A model generated the notes under the pieces. The model was given only the letters and a program-made list of their open reading frames with translations, had not been told where the DNA came from and did not search any database. From positions 2,029,001 to 2,093,000 of the forward strand of contig NZ_CP120233.1 of assembly GCF_030012985.1 (NCBI RefSeq): a stretch of 64,000 nucleotides of DNA, written 5' to 3'. Below, piece by piece: positions 1 to 8,661 of this stretch. A program made the position numbers and the translations under genes. Source of the DNA: Microbulbifer sp. VAAF005 (GTDB lineage: Bacteria; Pseudomonadota; Gammaproteobacteria; Pseudomonadales; Cellvibrionaceae). Position 1 is the first letter of the stretch. Each line of letters opens with the position of its first letter.

Positions 1-402
1 GGCTCCACCACAGCCAGAACAATTTAGCTGTGTCGACAATGTACCTCGGGCGCTCACATCAATTTTTGATCCGCTTTGGATTTCAATATCGCCATTTATT
101 GTTAGCGATAATAACTCTACAGGTGATATCGAATGAGTTAGAGTTGCATTATTCTCCAAAATCAAACTCGAAAATGTATGCGCTCCATCTATGGTTAAAA
201 TTGCTCCATCAATTCGTATATGCCTGCCATCCAACGATTTATCTTCAGGCGTTATCTGGGAATCGCTACTAATTGTAATGGTTTCAATCTCAGTACTACT
301 GACATCTCCACTACTCTGTAAAGTACTTGTATCAGCTGTATATGCCAACTCTCCCAAAAAAATAGTAGCTAAAATACATACCGCAGATAGATAACTCTTC
401 AC
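1..402 (-). CDS. Secreted beta-helix/adhesin-like protein, N-terminal part only
   Basis: An open frame runs from a GTG at 402 to the left edge with no stop (134 codons), so only the N-terminus is present. The GTG is preceded by a G-rich ribosome site (CTGGGGGAACT). The protein opens with Lys-Ser and a hydrophobic stretch ending near Ala-Tyr-Thr-Ala, a likely Sec signal peptide. After it come short strand-like repeats rich in Thr, Ser, Ile and Asn (for example LTIDGAHTFSSLILENN and LTINGDIEIQSGSKIDV). This style is typical of parallel beta-helix surface or secreted proteins, and the fragment ends as a Cys-Gly-rich segment begins. It lies about 100 bases downstream of a transglutaminase gene on the same strand and may be co-transcribed with it. 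I do not recognise a specific family; adhesin or secreted repeat protein is inference from composition. Confidence 0.6.
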   Translation of the reverse strand, partial: MKSYLSAVCILATIFLGELAYTADTSTLQSSGDVSSTEIETITISSDSQITPEDKSLDGRHIRIDGAILTIDGAHTFSSLILENNATLTHSISPVELLSLTINGDIEIQSGSKIDVSARGTLSTQLNCSGCGGA

Positions 403-503
403 AGTTCCCCCAGGTATTCAGCAACGCACTGAATTAAACATCACTTTGTTTTTAAAATAACAAAATATGAGAAGCTCCATCCGCTTCCCATATAAATCCC
501 TTT

Positions 504-1415
504 TTACTTCATCTGTACTATTAATCGTCTATCATAAGTCAAGAACCTATGACTATTTTCCAAGCGCGAGTACTTATCGAAGTTATAAAATGCAACATAA
601 GAGCCGTAGCCGGCATTCAGTATATTGTTCTGCGGATCAGCAATTTCCCACTGATCATTAGCCTTATATTCAGCCCAGTTGTGATAATTTTCAGCAAATA
701 AGCGGCCTGAACTATCAACAGTGAATCCCCCAACCATACGGGCTGGAATATTTGAAGATCGAGTTAACGCAACAAAGGCCGACGCGAATTCGGTGCAGTC
801 TCCTTGCCGAGCTGTTACTGCGTAGCTTGCTCCTCGGTCTTCGGCAACATAGCCGATATCTCTGATATTGTGATAAAGCCAACTACTAATGTTCTTTGGA
901 TTACCATTGAGCTTAGAGGCTAGAGAGACTATTTCTGGTGCATTTGTTTCAATTCCCGGCTCACTGCCAAGGTAGCGTGGGTCTTCCAAAGTAGATGGTT
1001 GAGGTTTATCGGCCAGCTTTACTACAGCGGTTATATTGACAACCTGGCTGGAAAAGGGAGGCAAACCAGGCAATTCAAATAACAACGCCTGGTTACCTGA
1101 CTGGTCTATTTTTAACTCAAATGGAAAGTTAGCGTTAATAGATTCCGTTTTTTGATAGGAATTTTGCTCTACCGGTGCAAACGCACTGAAAACGGGGCTC
1201 GCTATATATCGATTCGACCGATTACTAACTTCAAAACTATAACGTATGGTTTGGGTAGTTTTATATATTGCATCATTTGGTTCAACTTGCTTATATACCC
1301 AAAAGCAAGCAAATACTATCGCTCCCAGTAAACAGGCGAGCAGACTAAAATTAACTTGGTACTTCTTATCTTGCACAGCCCGGCATCCCATCCACTCCCG
1401 CTCGTTTAGCTGCAC
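504..1415 (-). CDS. Membrane-anchored transglutaminase-like cysteine peptidase
   Basis: The protein has about 303 residues. It has one N-terminal membrane segment (roughly residues 24-41, LLACLLGAIVFACFWVY), an extracytoplasmic all-beta region, and a C-terminal transglutaminase core. The core shows the Cys-His-Asp triad context: GDCTEFASAFVALTR for the Cys, YHNWAEY for the His and IADPQ for the Asp. All three catalytic residues appear present, so activity is plausible. Such proteins usually act as peptidases or crosslinkers in the periplasm. The start is uncertain. The longest frame begins with GTG at 1415 and overlaps the upstream gene by 50 bases. An ATG at 1391 and a GTG at 1373 (only 8 bases of overlap) are alternatives, and the last would still keep the membrane anchor. 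It sits between an exported unknown protein and a secreted beta-helix-like protein, suggesting a shared surface-related role. Confidence 0.75.
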   Translation of the reverse strand: MQLNEREWMGCRAVQDKKYQVNFSLLACLLGAIVFACFWVYKQVEPNDAIYKTTQTIRYSFEVSNRSNRYIASPVFSAFAPVEQNSYQKTESINANFPFELKIDQSGNQALLFELPGLPPFSSQVVNITAVVKLADKPQPSTLEDPRYLGSEPGIETNAPEIVSLASKLNGNPKNISSWLYHNIRDIGYVAEDRGASYAVTARQGDCTEFASAFVALTRSSNIPARMVGGFTVDSSGRLFAENYHNWAEYKANDQWEIADPQNNILNAGYGSYVAFYNFDKYSRLENSHRFLTYDRRLIVQMK

Positions 1416-2202
1416 CTAATGCACTATTCCTTACGGCATTCTTTAAAGCACTTAATCCACCGGCAATAACAAAAGCCTCACCTTTAAAGCCTAGTTTTAA
1501 CTTTTTTGCTATACGTTGTTCTTGCCCATCTTCCGCAACAACAAATATTGGCAAGTAGCCATTTAGTGAATAACTAATAAATGCACTGCGTATTCTGGTA
1601 TTCAGGTCTTCATCTACCTGGTGAGGTACAACTGAGATTCCCATATTTACTAGCTCTTCACCAATACTGGGAGTAGCTGCAAGAGTAACTGCGCCAAAGT
1701 GACTGAACTCAACCAAATAATCACTCGCAGACACTATGGTGGTCTTCGCTTGAGACAACTCTTCGGGTCTCTTGCCAATCAGTACTTTTGGCTTTTCAAA
1801 ACCTGAACTCACAAGCTCCTGACATAGCTTTGCCAAGGAGTGCCTCTTGTGGGGTTCCGAAAAAACTAGAATGGCCTTGGATTTAAGGAATTTCTTAGTC
1901 TTAACTCTAGAAGTAGTAATTGAAAGGATATCTTGGGGTACATTTTGATCAGGTAAATTTTCAGATACATCAATCAACAAAAACTGATCAAGCGTACCAG
2001 TTAACTCTTCACTGCGAGTAAAACACAATTCAGACGTGTTTTTAGCAACCCCATAAATTCCGGTAAACGACTGACGGTCGGGTAGGGATATGCAACGATG
2101 ATGATCATCTGCAGACTCATCTACAGCCATTGCTAATTGACTACCGAAGAAAAATATCAGTAATCCAATCAGCTGGATTCCTAATCTATAACATCCTGTC
2201 AA
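1366..2202 (-). CDS. Exported protein of unknown function, possibly rhodanese-like
   Basis: A protein of about 278 residues starting at TTG (2202). The first 26 residues form a signal peptide (basic residue, then LIGLLIFFFGSQ, then Ala-Met-Ala cleavage context). The mature part contains alternating strand/helix segments (ILVFSE, KVLIGKR, FVVAED, FVIAGGLSALKNAV). The last of these resembles the end of rhodanese or other alpha/beta sulfurtransferase-like domains, but no active-site loop with a catalytic Cys can be pointed to. I cannot name a family. The stop overlaps the possible start of the downstream transglutaminase, so the two genes look translationally coupled. No clear Shine-Dalgarno sequence precedes the TTG, so the start is tentative. 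Confidence 0.55.
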   Translation of the reverse strand: MTGCYRLGIQLIGLLIFFFGSQLAMAVDESADDHHRCISLPDRQSFTGIYGVAKNTSELCFTRSEELTGTLDQFLLIDVSENLPDQNVPQDILSITTSRVKTKKFLKSKAILVFSEPHKRHSLAKLCQELVSSGFEKPKVLIGKRPEELSQAKTTIVSASDYLVEFSHFGAVTLAATPSIGEELVNMGISVVPHQVDEDLNTRIRSAFISYSLNGYLPIFVVAEDGQEQRIAKKLKLGFKGEAFVIAGGLSALKNAVRNSALGAAKRAGVDGMPGCAR

Positions 2203-2445
2203 GGTTAATCGCCCGTACTATCCAGCCCCATAAAGCCATAATGAGACTAACTACTCAAATTGGCACGCATGATAATAACTATCTAAAACAGTCGTCAACC
2301 TTAATAAAATTTTTTAATTTTTTATGTGTAGATAGCTTTTTGGCACAAAATTTACTAAACACAAGAATGTCACGAACATTTTTTTGTGCTAAAAGTCAAA
2401 CAGGCGTGACAGGCAGCTTAAGCTACCCTGAAACCTGAACTGAAT

Positions 2446-3266
2446 TTAGAGGCGGGGCATCTCATCCAAGTTAACCTGCAAGCATGAAGCAATCAAATTT
2501 CTCTTGCAGAAGTTATAACCCGTCAAAGTACTGAACAGCCCTTCTTTGCCCAATAAACACAAAGTAGTCTCTTCCAAGGTCAGCCCCTGTTGTTTCAACT
2601 TCTGTGCCTCTCCGGATAGATTAAGCAGGTACTCATATTTTTTATTCAACTGCTGCCAGCCATCCTCTACCACACCTCTATGAGGACAGAGGATAACGTC
2701 AAATGAATGATCCAGGACCCCTTTAATACTTTTCATCAATGTAGGGACATCTTCATCAATACGCAGGAACTTCAAGTAGTTGGCAATAAATAAATCAGCA
2801 CTAAACAGCCAACCACGCTCAGGCAATAAATAGCAGGTCATATCCTTTGCATGCCCGGGGCTAAATACTGGCACCACTTTTTCTTCACCAATGTAGACCT
2901 CCTCTGGAAGAGGTGCCACCTCAGCTTTTCCGGCAGTTCCCCAGAACAACTTTTGCATGGGGGAATTCGGAAGCCTTTTTTTAATATACCAATGGTCAAA
3001 TTGGGAGCAACCGCTTGTACACCGGTAAGTTTCTGGATAGCGCCGGCATTGCCACTATGGTCTTCGTGGTGATGAGTCAGCAATAACTGCTTTAGCGGTG
3101 CGCTTTGTATAAACGGCTTGACATACTTCCACTGATTGCTGGGACCTGTATCAATTACGGTTCCATTGAGGCGATAAACAACAAAGGTTGTATTAACACC
3201 CATATTGACTCGGCCGACGCGAATAGCATCTAAGCCTTGATAATTAAAGGTTTCACGTACTGGCAT
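2446..3266 (-). pseudogene. Metallo-beta-lactamase-fold hydrolase, split by a single-base frameshift
   Basis: Two overlapping frames encode one protein. The first part (ATG at 3266, reading to 2838) has the metal-binding THHHEDHSGN motif near residues 63-72. The second part (from about 2958 down to 2446) continues the fold with FSPGHAKDM, SADLF and CPHRG, which supply the other metal ligands. The switch lies at a run of five G on the plus strand (2959-2963). Adding one base to make six restores a continuous protein of about 273 residues through Ile-Pro-Pro-Met-Gln-Lys. The family hydrolyses thioesters, lactones or similar substrates; the substrate is unknown here. The gene stands alone between an AT-rich spacer and trmO. 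Either this is a real frameshift mutation or a homopolymer error in the sequence. The second looks likely, because two other genes in the window are broken the same way. Confidence 0.75.
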
Positions 3267-3430
3267 AGCTGTGCCCTTGGATAGCTAGGCGTTATTTTTA
3301 GGCGAATGCCGTATCTTGGGGAATTGTATTTCCCATGAAAATGAATGACATATCCGTTCCGAATCCTAGACAGTTACGGAGGAAACACATCCTGACTTAC
3401 TGCAGAATACTGAAACTAGCTGATCGAGGG

Positions 3431-4114
3431 TTATTCCAGTGCCACCACTTCTATTCCTATATCGGTGTAACGCCAACGCAAATTGAATTCACACAATTGC
3501 ATGCCATAAATGCGCTGAGGATCTGTCTTTTGGTATGCCGGTCTTGGATCCTGGGATAACACCTGTTCAATTAAACGGGGGAGATCGGTACCCCAGTTAT
3601 CGCGGTAGTCCTTGGCTTTATTCAGAACTGGCTCGGGGATAGCAACGGGAATTTGCACTGGAGCTGCGTCGGCAAGTTCACTTTGCGCATGCGTTAACGC
3701 ATCCGCATAGGGAACATAGGGTTTAATATCCAATACCGGCGTACCATCGACCAAATCTGCCCCAGCAACTATCAACTCCACTTTAGGAGAGGTGCGTACT
3801 TCCAGAAGTCGAACTACTGACAGCCCGATATTATTGGGGCGAAAAGGCGAGCGAGTGGCGAGGACACCCAGTTTCTTATTGCCGCCCAAACGGGGCGGGC
3901 GCACTTTAGCTGACCACTGCCCAGCGGCTTGGTGAAATTGGAACACTACCCAGATATGGCTATTTTGCTCCAGACCGGCAACTGCATCTGGCGTATCCAG
4001 GGGAGGTAACAACGCAATACTGGCGCGACTGGCATCCGCCAATAGTGGCTGGCGGGGCACTCCAAACTTTTCTCCAAAGCAGGAATGCACCCGCGCAATA
4101 GGCTCTACAACCAT
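3431..4114 (-). CDS. trmO: tRNA (N6-threonylcarbamoyladenosine37-N6)-methyltransferase TrmO
   Basis: A 227-residue protein of the TsaA/YaeB family that methylates N6 of t6A37 in tRNA(Thr) using S-adenosylmethionine. The N-terminal domain opens with EPIARVHSCFGEKFGVPRQP and has the characteristic family signature RSPFRPNNIGLS (around residues 88-99), followed by VDGTPVLDIKPYVPYAD, both hallmarks of TrmO. The C-terminal extension ending in YGMQLCEFNLRWRY is also typical of the proteobacterial form. Length is close to E. coli TrmO. The start is ATG at 4114. It is a monocistronic-looking gene; an inverted-repeat element lies directly upstream (4135-4321). No abnormality is seen. Confidence 0.93.
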   Translation of the reverse strand: MVVEPIARVHSCFGEKFGVPRQPLLADASRASIALLPPLDTPDAVAGLEQNSHIWVVFQFHQAAGQWSAKVRPPRLGGNKKLGVLATRSPFRPNNIGLSVVRLLEVRTSPKVELIVAGADLVDGTPVLDIKPYVPYADALTHAQSELADAAPVQIPVAIPEPVLNKAKDYRDNWGTDLPRLIEQVLSQDPRPAYQKTDPQRIYGMQLCEFNLRWRYTDIGIEVVALE

Positions 4115-4134
4115 TTAAAATCCAACACTTTATA

Positions 4135-4321
4135 AGGAAGCCTCTAAATAACTCCGTAATACCTCTGCGGGTCTTGAAGGCCCGCCCTTCGGGGCTTGCA
4201 GAGCGATTCACACTCCGCGTTGCGACTTCTTGAAAGGTCTAGACATTCCTGCGAAGCCGCGCCTTGATTGTGAGCCGCTCTGTAAGCCAGAAACATCACA
4301 GAGTTATTCCGAGGCTCCTAA
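4135..4321. repeat. Inverted-repeat (MITE/REP-like) element, copy A
   Basis: A segment of about 187 bases bounded by imperfect terminal inverted repeats. The left end reads AGGAAGCCTCTAAATAACTC; the complement of the right end reads TTAGGAGCCTCGGAATAACTC. The interior contains a GC-rich hairpin-like stretch (GGCCCGCCCTTCGGGGC). The same ends occur at 16124-16262 and 20847-20941. There is no open reading frame inside. It fills the whole gap between trmO and gabD and stops one or two bases from the gabD stop codon. Confidence 0.7.
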
Positions 4322-4322
4322 A

Positions 4323-5786
4323 CTACTTATCAATACCGCCGACACACAGATATTTTATTTCCAGGTAATCCTCAATACCGTACTTTGAGCCCTCGCGTCC
4401 CTGTCCGGATTCTTTTACACCGCCAAAGGGTGCCATTTCGTTGGAAATAATACCCTCATTGATACCGACCAAACCGTATTCAAGCCCCTCTGCAACACGC
4501 CAAATACGACCGATATCCCTGGAGTAAAAATAAGAAGCCAGACCAAATTCCGTATCATTGGCCATTTTAATGACTTCCTCTTCAGAGGAGAATTTATATA
4601 GCGGAGCTACCGGACCGAAGATCTCTTCTTTGAACAGGTTCATTTGATCGGTGGCCCCACCCAATACTACGGGAGAATAAAAGCATTCCCCCATAGTACT
4701 GGGACCACCAGCAACTAGAGTTTGCGCGCCTTTTTGCAGCGCATCTTCCACCAGAGATTCCGTTTTCTTCACTGCTTTGGTGGTAATCATAGGGCCCATA
4801 TCGACAGCGCTATCAAAACCACTGCCCATGGAAAGCTGGTTTACCGCGGCGGAAAATTTCTGTGCAAATTCATCATAAACACCTTCTTGCACGAAAATGC
4901 GATTGGCGCATACACAGGTTTGACCGGCATTGCGATATTTACAAACAATTGCGCCCTTTACGGCTTCGCCAATGTCAGCATCATCAAAAACAATAAATGG
5001 GGCATTACCGCCCAACTCCATAGAGGTTTTTTTCATGGTTGCTGCACACTGGGCTTGCAGCAATTTTCCGACAGCGGTAGAACCGGTAAAAGTAAATTTC
5101 CGCACTAAGGGATTGGCCGTCATTTCTGCGCCAATCTCCGGTGCCTTATCCCCTGCGACAATATTAAAAACACCTGGGGGAATTCCCGCTTCCTCAGCGA
5201 GAACTGCGAGAGCCAGTGCGGATAGAGGTGTTTCGGAGGCGGGCTTGGCAATAAATGGACAGCCTGCGGCAATAGCGGGAGCCATTTTGCGTGCGATCAT
5301 AGCGCTGGGAAAATTCCATGGCGTTACAGAACAGGTCACACCAATCGACTGCTTGATAACCAAGAGCCGTTTATCACTGGAAGGCGGGCTAATAACATCC
5401 CCGTAGACGCGCTTGGCTTCTTCCGAAAACCATTCGACATAATTAGCACCATACACAATTTCGGTACGGGACTCTGTCAGTGGCTTGCCTTGCTCTGCGG
5501 TCAAAATAATGGCTAGATCATCGGCGTTAGCAATTATCAGCTCATACCAGCGCCTGAGTATTTTCGCTCTTTCTTTTACCGGAGTATCGCGCCAGGCAGG
5601 CCAGGCTTTATCAGCAGCTTCTATAGCACGGCGAGTCTCATCTGCCCCCAAGTTGGCGATACTGGCAACCGCCTTGCCAGTTGCCGGGTCCAACACATCG
5701 AAGGTATCGCCAGAATCAGCGTCAATCCACTGGCCATTGATATAGGACTGGTTGCGCAGCAATGCAGGATTCTTCAGCTTCAACAT
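4323..5786 (-). CDS. gabD: NAD(P)-dependent succinate-semialdehyde dehydrogenase
   Basis: A 487-residue aldehyde dehydrogenase, the full length of the GabD family. It oxidises succinate semialdehyde to succinate in the GABA shunt. Visible active-site parts are TPWNFP (Asn158), Lys181 in AKPASETP for the cofactor, FTFTGSTAVGK for the nucleotide fold, MELGGNAPF with the general base Glu257, and NAGQTCVCANR with the catalytic Cys291. The double Cys context (TCVC) matches GabD-type enzymes, in which the second Cys can form a regulatory disulfide. The start ATG at 5786 has a strong ribosome site AAGGAG eight bases upstream. No gabT or transporter gene is adjacent, so the pathway context comes from the family alone. 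Confidence 0.9.
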   Translation of the reverse strand: MLKLKNPALLRNQSYINGQWIDADSGDTFDVLDPATGKAVASIANLGADETRRAIEAADKAWPAWRDTPVKERAKILRRWYELIIANADDLAIILTAEQGKPLTESRTEIVYGANYVEWFSEEAKRVYGDVISPPSSDKRLLVIKQSIGVTCSVTPWNFPSAMIARKMAPAIAAGCPFIAKPASETPLSALALAVLAEEAGIPPGVFNIVAGDKAPEIGAEMTANPLVRKFTFTGSTAVGKLLQAQCAATMKKTSMELGGNAPFIVFDDADIGEAVKGAIVCKYRNAGQTCVCANRIFVQEGVYDEFAQKFSAAVNQLSMGSGFDSAVDMGPMITTKAVKKTESLVEDALQKGAQTLVAGGPSTMGECFYSPVVLGGATDQMNLFKEEIFGPVAPLYKFSSEEEVIKMANDTEFGLASYFYSRDIGRIWRVAEGLEYGLVGINEGIISNEMAPFGGVKESGQGREGSKYGIEDYLEIKYLCVGGIDK

Positions 5787-5906
5787 CGTATTCTCCTTGT
5801 GGTTTCTTCCCTGGCCCCGTCAAAAACGGGATCACTGGTACGATAGAAATCCCACAATGCCATTCCACTGTGGGTTAAGGCTGTAGAAGCTGGAGTGGTG
5901 CGCAAA

Positions 5907-5926
5907 CCGGCAGTATCCCTTGCCGG
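5907..5926 (-). terminator. Possible terminator hairpin after der
   Basis: CCGGCA(8)TGCCGG stem lying 28 bases past the der stop on the minus strand, followed by only a short T stretch (TTT). It could end the der transcript before gabD, but the weak T tract makes this uncertain. Confidence 0.4.
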
Positions 5927-5953
5927 CTTACAGGTAACCTAAGTTACCGCCTC

Positions 5954-7351
5954 TTATTTTTTCTTCTTTTTAACAAACTTCATCAGGCGGCGTTTCTTGG
6001 CCTTCTGGCGGTCACTCAGCTTGTTCTTTTTGTCCGCGTAGGGGTTAGCGCTGGTGCGGAACTCAATTTTTACCGGAGTACCGTGCAAATCCAGAGCCTT
6101 GCGGAAAGTCTTCTCCAGGTAACGCACATAATGTGCCGGTACCTGCTCAGTCTGGTTACCGTGGATCACAATAACCGGCGGATTTTGTCCACCGGCGTGA
6201 GCGTAGCGCAATTTGATACGATGTCCGTGCACCAAAGGTGGTTGGTGCTCACTTACCGCCCACTCCAGAATACGAGTGAGGTGATTAGTGGACAGTTTGT
6301 CTGTAGCGCTCTGGTAAGCACCCTCAATGGACTCGTACAGATGCCCAACACCGGTGCCATGCAGTGCAGAAATAAAGTGCACATCAGCAAAGTCCACAAA
6401 GCGCAGGCGGCGCTCCAACTCGGCTTTCACATAGTCGCGATGATCCGCTTCCAGCCCATCCCACTTGTTCAGAGCAACTACCAGCGCGCGTCCCGCCTGT
6501 ACTACGCTGCCCATCAGGTGCATATCCTGGTCCACCAGGCCTTCGCGGGCATCGATCACCAGCACCACCACGTTGGCATCTTCCACCGCCTGCAAGGTTT
6601 TGACGATAGAGAACTTCTCCACCGATTCCTTGATATTTTTCCGGCGGCGAATACCCGCAGTATCGATCAGGGTGTAAGGCTTTTCGTCGCGTTCATAATT
6701 GATATAGACGCTATCGCGGGTTGTGCCGGGCTGATCGTAGACAACAACCCGGTCCTCACCCAAGAGGCGGTTAACCAGGGTGGATTTACCCACATTGGGG
6801 CGGCCCACAATGGCAATCTTGATTCCGGTCGCTTCTTCGGCTTCCTCTTCAACCTCCTGCTCGGGCAGGTCCTCGATAACCCGCTGCATCAGGGAGCGAA
6901 CACCGCGCCCGTGGGTAGCAGTCGTCGGGAAAAGCTCACCAATACCCAACTCATAGAAAGGTGCCAGGGCAATATCCGGGTTTACCCCATCAACTTTGTT
7001 GGCCACCAGGAAAGTGGGCTTGGAGCGGGTGCGCAAGCGTTCGGCAATCATCTCGTCGGCTGGGGTCAGGCCAGCGCGGCTGTCCACCAAAAAGAGTACG
7101 AAGTCTGCTTCTTCGATGGCCTGCATAGATTGTTCGGCCATAGCCGCATCGATGCCTTCTTCGCCACCGGAAATACCACCGGTATCGACCAGTAACAGCT
7201 TGCGCCCGTCGATCTCCGCCTCACCGTACTTGCGATCGCGGGTAAGCCCGGCGTAGTTGGCCACCAAAGCGTCGCGAGACTTGGTCAACCGGTTAAAAAG
7301 TGTGGATTTGCCCACATTGGGGCGCCCGACCAGGGCAATTACTGGCAGCAT
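5954..7351 (-). CDS. der: Ribosome biogenesis GTPase Der (EngA)
   Basis: A 465-residue protein with two tandem GTPase domains and a C-terminal KH-like domain, needed for 50S subunit assembly. Domain 1 has the P-loop GRPNVGKST (residues 8-16), DTGGI and NKVD. Domain 2 repeats GRPNVGKST near residue 182, then DTAGIRRR and NKWD. The C-terminus is very basic (ending in five Lys), as is usual for ribosome-binding Der. It is the last gene of the housekeeping block. A strong terminator between bamB and der (7389-7405) suggests der has its own promoter or depends on read-through. ATG at 7351 begins directly with the first strand before the P-loop. Confidence 0.97.
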   Translation of the reverse strand: MLPVIALVGRPNVGKSTLFNRLTKSRDALVANYAGLTRDRKYGEAEIDGRKLLLVDTGGISGGEEGIDAAMAEQSMQAIEEADFVLFLVDSRAGLTPADEMIAERLRTRSKPTFLVANKVDGVNPDIALAPFYELGIGELFPTTATHGRGVRSLMQRVIEDLPEQEVEEEAEEATGIKIAIVGRPNVGKSTLVNRLLGEDRVVVYDQPGTTRDSVYINYERDEKPYTLIDTAGIRRRKNIKESVEKFSIVKTLQAVEDANVVVLVIDAREGLVDQDMHLMGSVVQAGRALVVALNKWDGLEADHRDYVKAELERRLRFVDFADVHFISALHGTGVGHLYESIEGAYQSATDKLSTNHLTRILEWAVSEHQPPLVHGHRIKLRYAHAGGQNPPVIVIHGNQTEQVPAHYVRYLEKTFRKALDLHGTPVKIEFRTSANPYADKKNKLSDRQKAKKRRLMKFVKKKKK

Positions 7352-7388
7352 ACAAATTCTGGTTTTAGCCGTATAAAAAAATACAAAA

Positions 7389-7405
7389 GCCCGCGCGAGG
7401 CGGGC
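7389..7405 (-). terminator. Rho-independent terminator after bamB
   Basis: On the minus strand GCCCGC-CTCGC-GCGGGC forms a six-pair hairpin followed by TTTTGTATTTTTTT. It lies between the bamB stop and the der start, so it would end the pilF-bamB transcription unit. Confidence 0.8.
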
Positions 7406-7456
7406 GATTTCAACTTGCCTGCACAGCAGGCTCCATTTGCGGGCTCTAAGCCCTAA

Positions 7457-7475
7457 GGCGGACAGCCTGTCCGCC
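7457..7475. repeat. Perfect small palindrome between bamB and der
   Basis: GGCGGACA-GCC-TGTCCGCC, an eight-pair stem with a three-base loop, with a second small stem (GGGCT-CTA-AGCCC) beside it at 7441-7453. Together with the terminator at 7389 this gives a row of hairpins downstream of bamB, possibly REP-like or protecting the messenger 3' end. Confidence 0.5.
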
Positions 7476-7497
7476 TCTCGTCAGTTGGCTGCGATTA

Positions 7498-8661
7498 TCA
7501 GGAATCAGCGAGGCGCAGAGCTGATAACTTGCCGTCATCCGACAGCACAAATATCAGATCGCCATCAACCAGAATGGGGATGCGAATCGCATCACCGTCC
7601 ACCTGCTCGCGGCCAATAAATTGTCCGGAATTAGGGTCCAGCACATGCAGGTAGCCTTCCAGATCTCCCACAACGACCACGTCCTGGAAGAAAGCCGGTC
7701 CGCTCAATTCGCGGCGCAATAGTTCGTTATTACTCCACTCGATCTGGCCGCTGCCCACATTGTAGGCATAGACGCTACCGGAGGCATCACTGAGGTAGAC
7801 ATGGCCACCACCTACTGCCACTTCGTGGTGGGTAGAGGCATCGCGAGCCCAGAGGCCGCGGCCATTATCTTTGGACAGGGCGACAACACGGCCCTGGTAG
7901 CTGGCGGCAAACACCAAATCACCGCGCACTACTGGAGCACCGTCGATATCAACTACCCGCTCCAGCTCCGCAGAGCCCTGGGGAATAGCGACTCGCTGTT
8001 CCCAGCGCTGAATGCCATCGCGGGCGTCCAGGGCCAGCAGCTTGCCGTTATCCAGGCCGGCAATCACCATACCACCGCTAATAACAGGTGCTGCAGTACC
8101 GCGCAGGGTCAGTACTGGCAAATTGGTATTGTGGCTCCACAACTCTTCACCGCTGGTAGCGTCGAGGCCAACCAGCTTGCCATCTACGGTCTGCAGGACA
8201 ACCACGCCAGCACCGATCGCTGGAGCGGCAACTACTTCGCCGGAGACTTGGTAATTCCATAGCTCAGCGCCGTTTTCGAGATCCAGAGCCACAGCGCGGC
8301 CGCGGTAGTCGGAGACTACCGCCATGCCCAGGCCAGTGCCCACACCACCGCTCAGATCTACATCCAGATCTGTCTCCCAGAGCTTGCGCCCGGAGCTGCG
8401 ATCAAAAGCACTGATTTCACCATCGCTGCTGGCAGCTATCAGGCGACCATCGATAAGGCTCGGCTGCAGCATCGCGTAACGCTTTTGGTCAATACCGCCA
8501 ATATCGGCAGACCACACCTCTTGCAGGGCAACAGTGGAGTTAATATCCACCAGTTCGACGGGGTCGACATCTTCCTTCTCGTCATTAGAGGCACAGGCAG
8601 CCAGGGCCACCGCTAGCGCCACCGCTGCAGTGCGACCCGCAGCGCGATTCAGAAATCCCAT
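7498..8661 (-). CDS. bamB: Outer membrane protein assembly factor BamB (lipoprotein)
   Basis: A 387-residue lipoprotein of the beta-barrel assembly machinery. The signal peptide ends in a lipobox Leu-Ala-Ala-Cys with the lipidated Cys at residue 23. Residue 24 is Ala, not Asp, so outer-membrane sorting is expected. The rest consists of repeated PQQ-type propeller blades with the recurring pattern ALD(A/L)xxGxxxW (for example LDLENGAELWNY, LDATSGEELWSH, LDARDGIQRWEQ). The protein is a scaffold linking BamA with substrates. Its ATG shares a base with the stop of yfgM (TAATG), indicating translational coupling. Position between yfgM and der is the conserved gammaproteobacterial order. Confidence 0.96.
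   Translation of the reverse strand: MGFLNRAAGRTAAVALAVALAACASNDEKEDVDPVELVDINSTVALQEVWSADIGGIDQKRYAMLQPSLIDGRLIAASSDGEISAFDRSSGRKLWETDLDVDLSGGVGTGLGMAVVSDYRGRAVALDLENGAELWNYQVSGEVVAAPAIGAGVVVLQTVDGKLVGLDATSGEELWSHNTNLPVLTLRGTAAPVISGGMVIAGLDNGKLLALDARDGIQRWEQRVAIPQGSAELERVVDIDGAPVVRGDLVFAASYQGRVVALSKDNGRGLWARDASTHHEVAVGGGHVYLSDASGSVYAYNVGSGQIEWSNNELLRRELSGPAFFQDVVVVGDLEGYLHVLDPNSGQFIGREQVDGDAIRIPILVDGDLIFVLSDDGKLSALRLADS

Noticed and set aside
6083..7195. Long open frame (about 370 codons) on the plus strand opposite der
   Set aside because: It lies entirely antisense to a clear der gene, has no ribosome site or recognisable domain, and results from high-GC codon mirroring.
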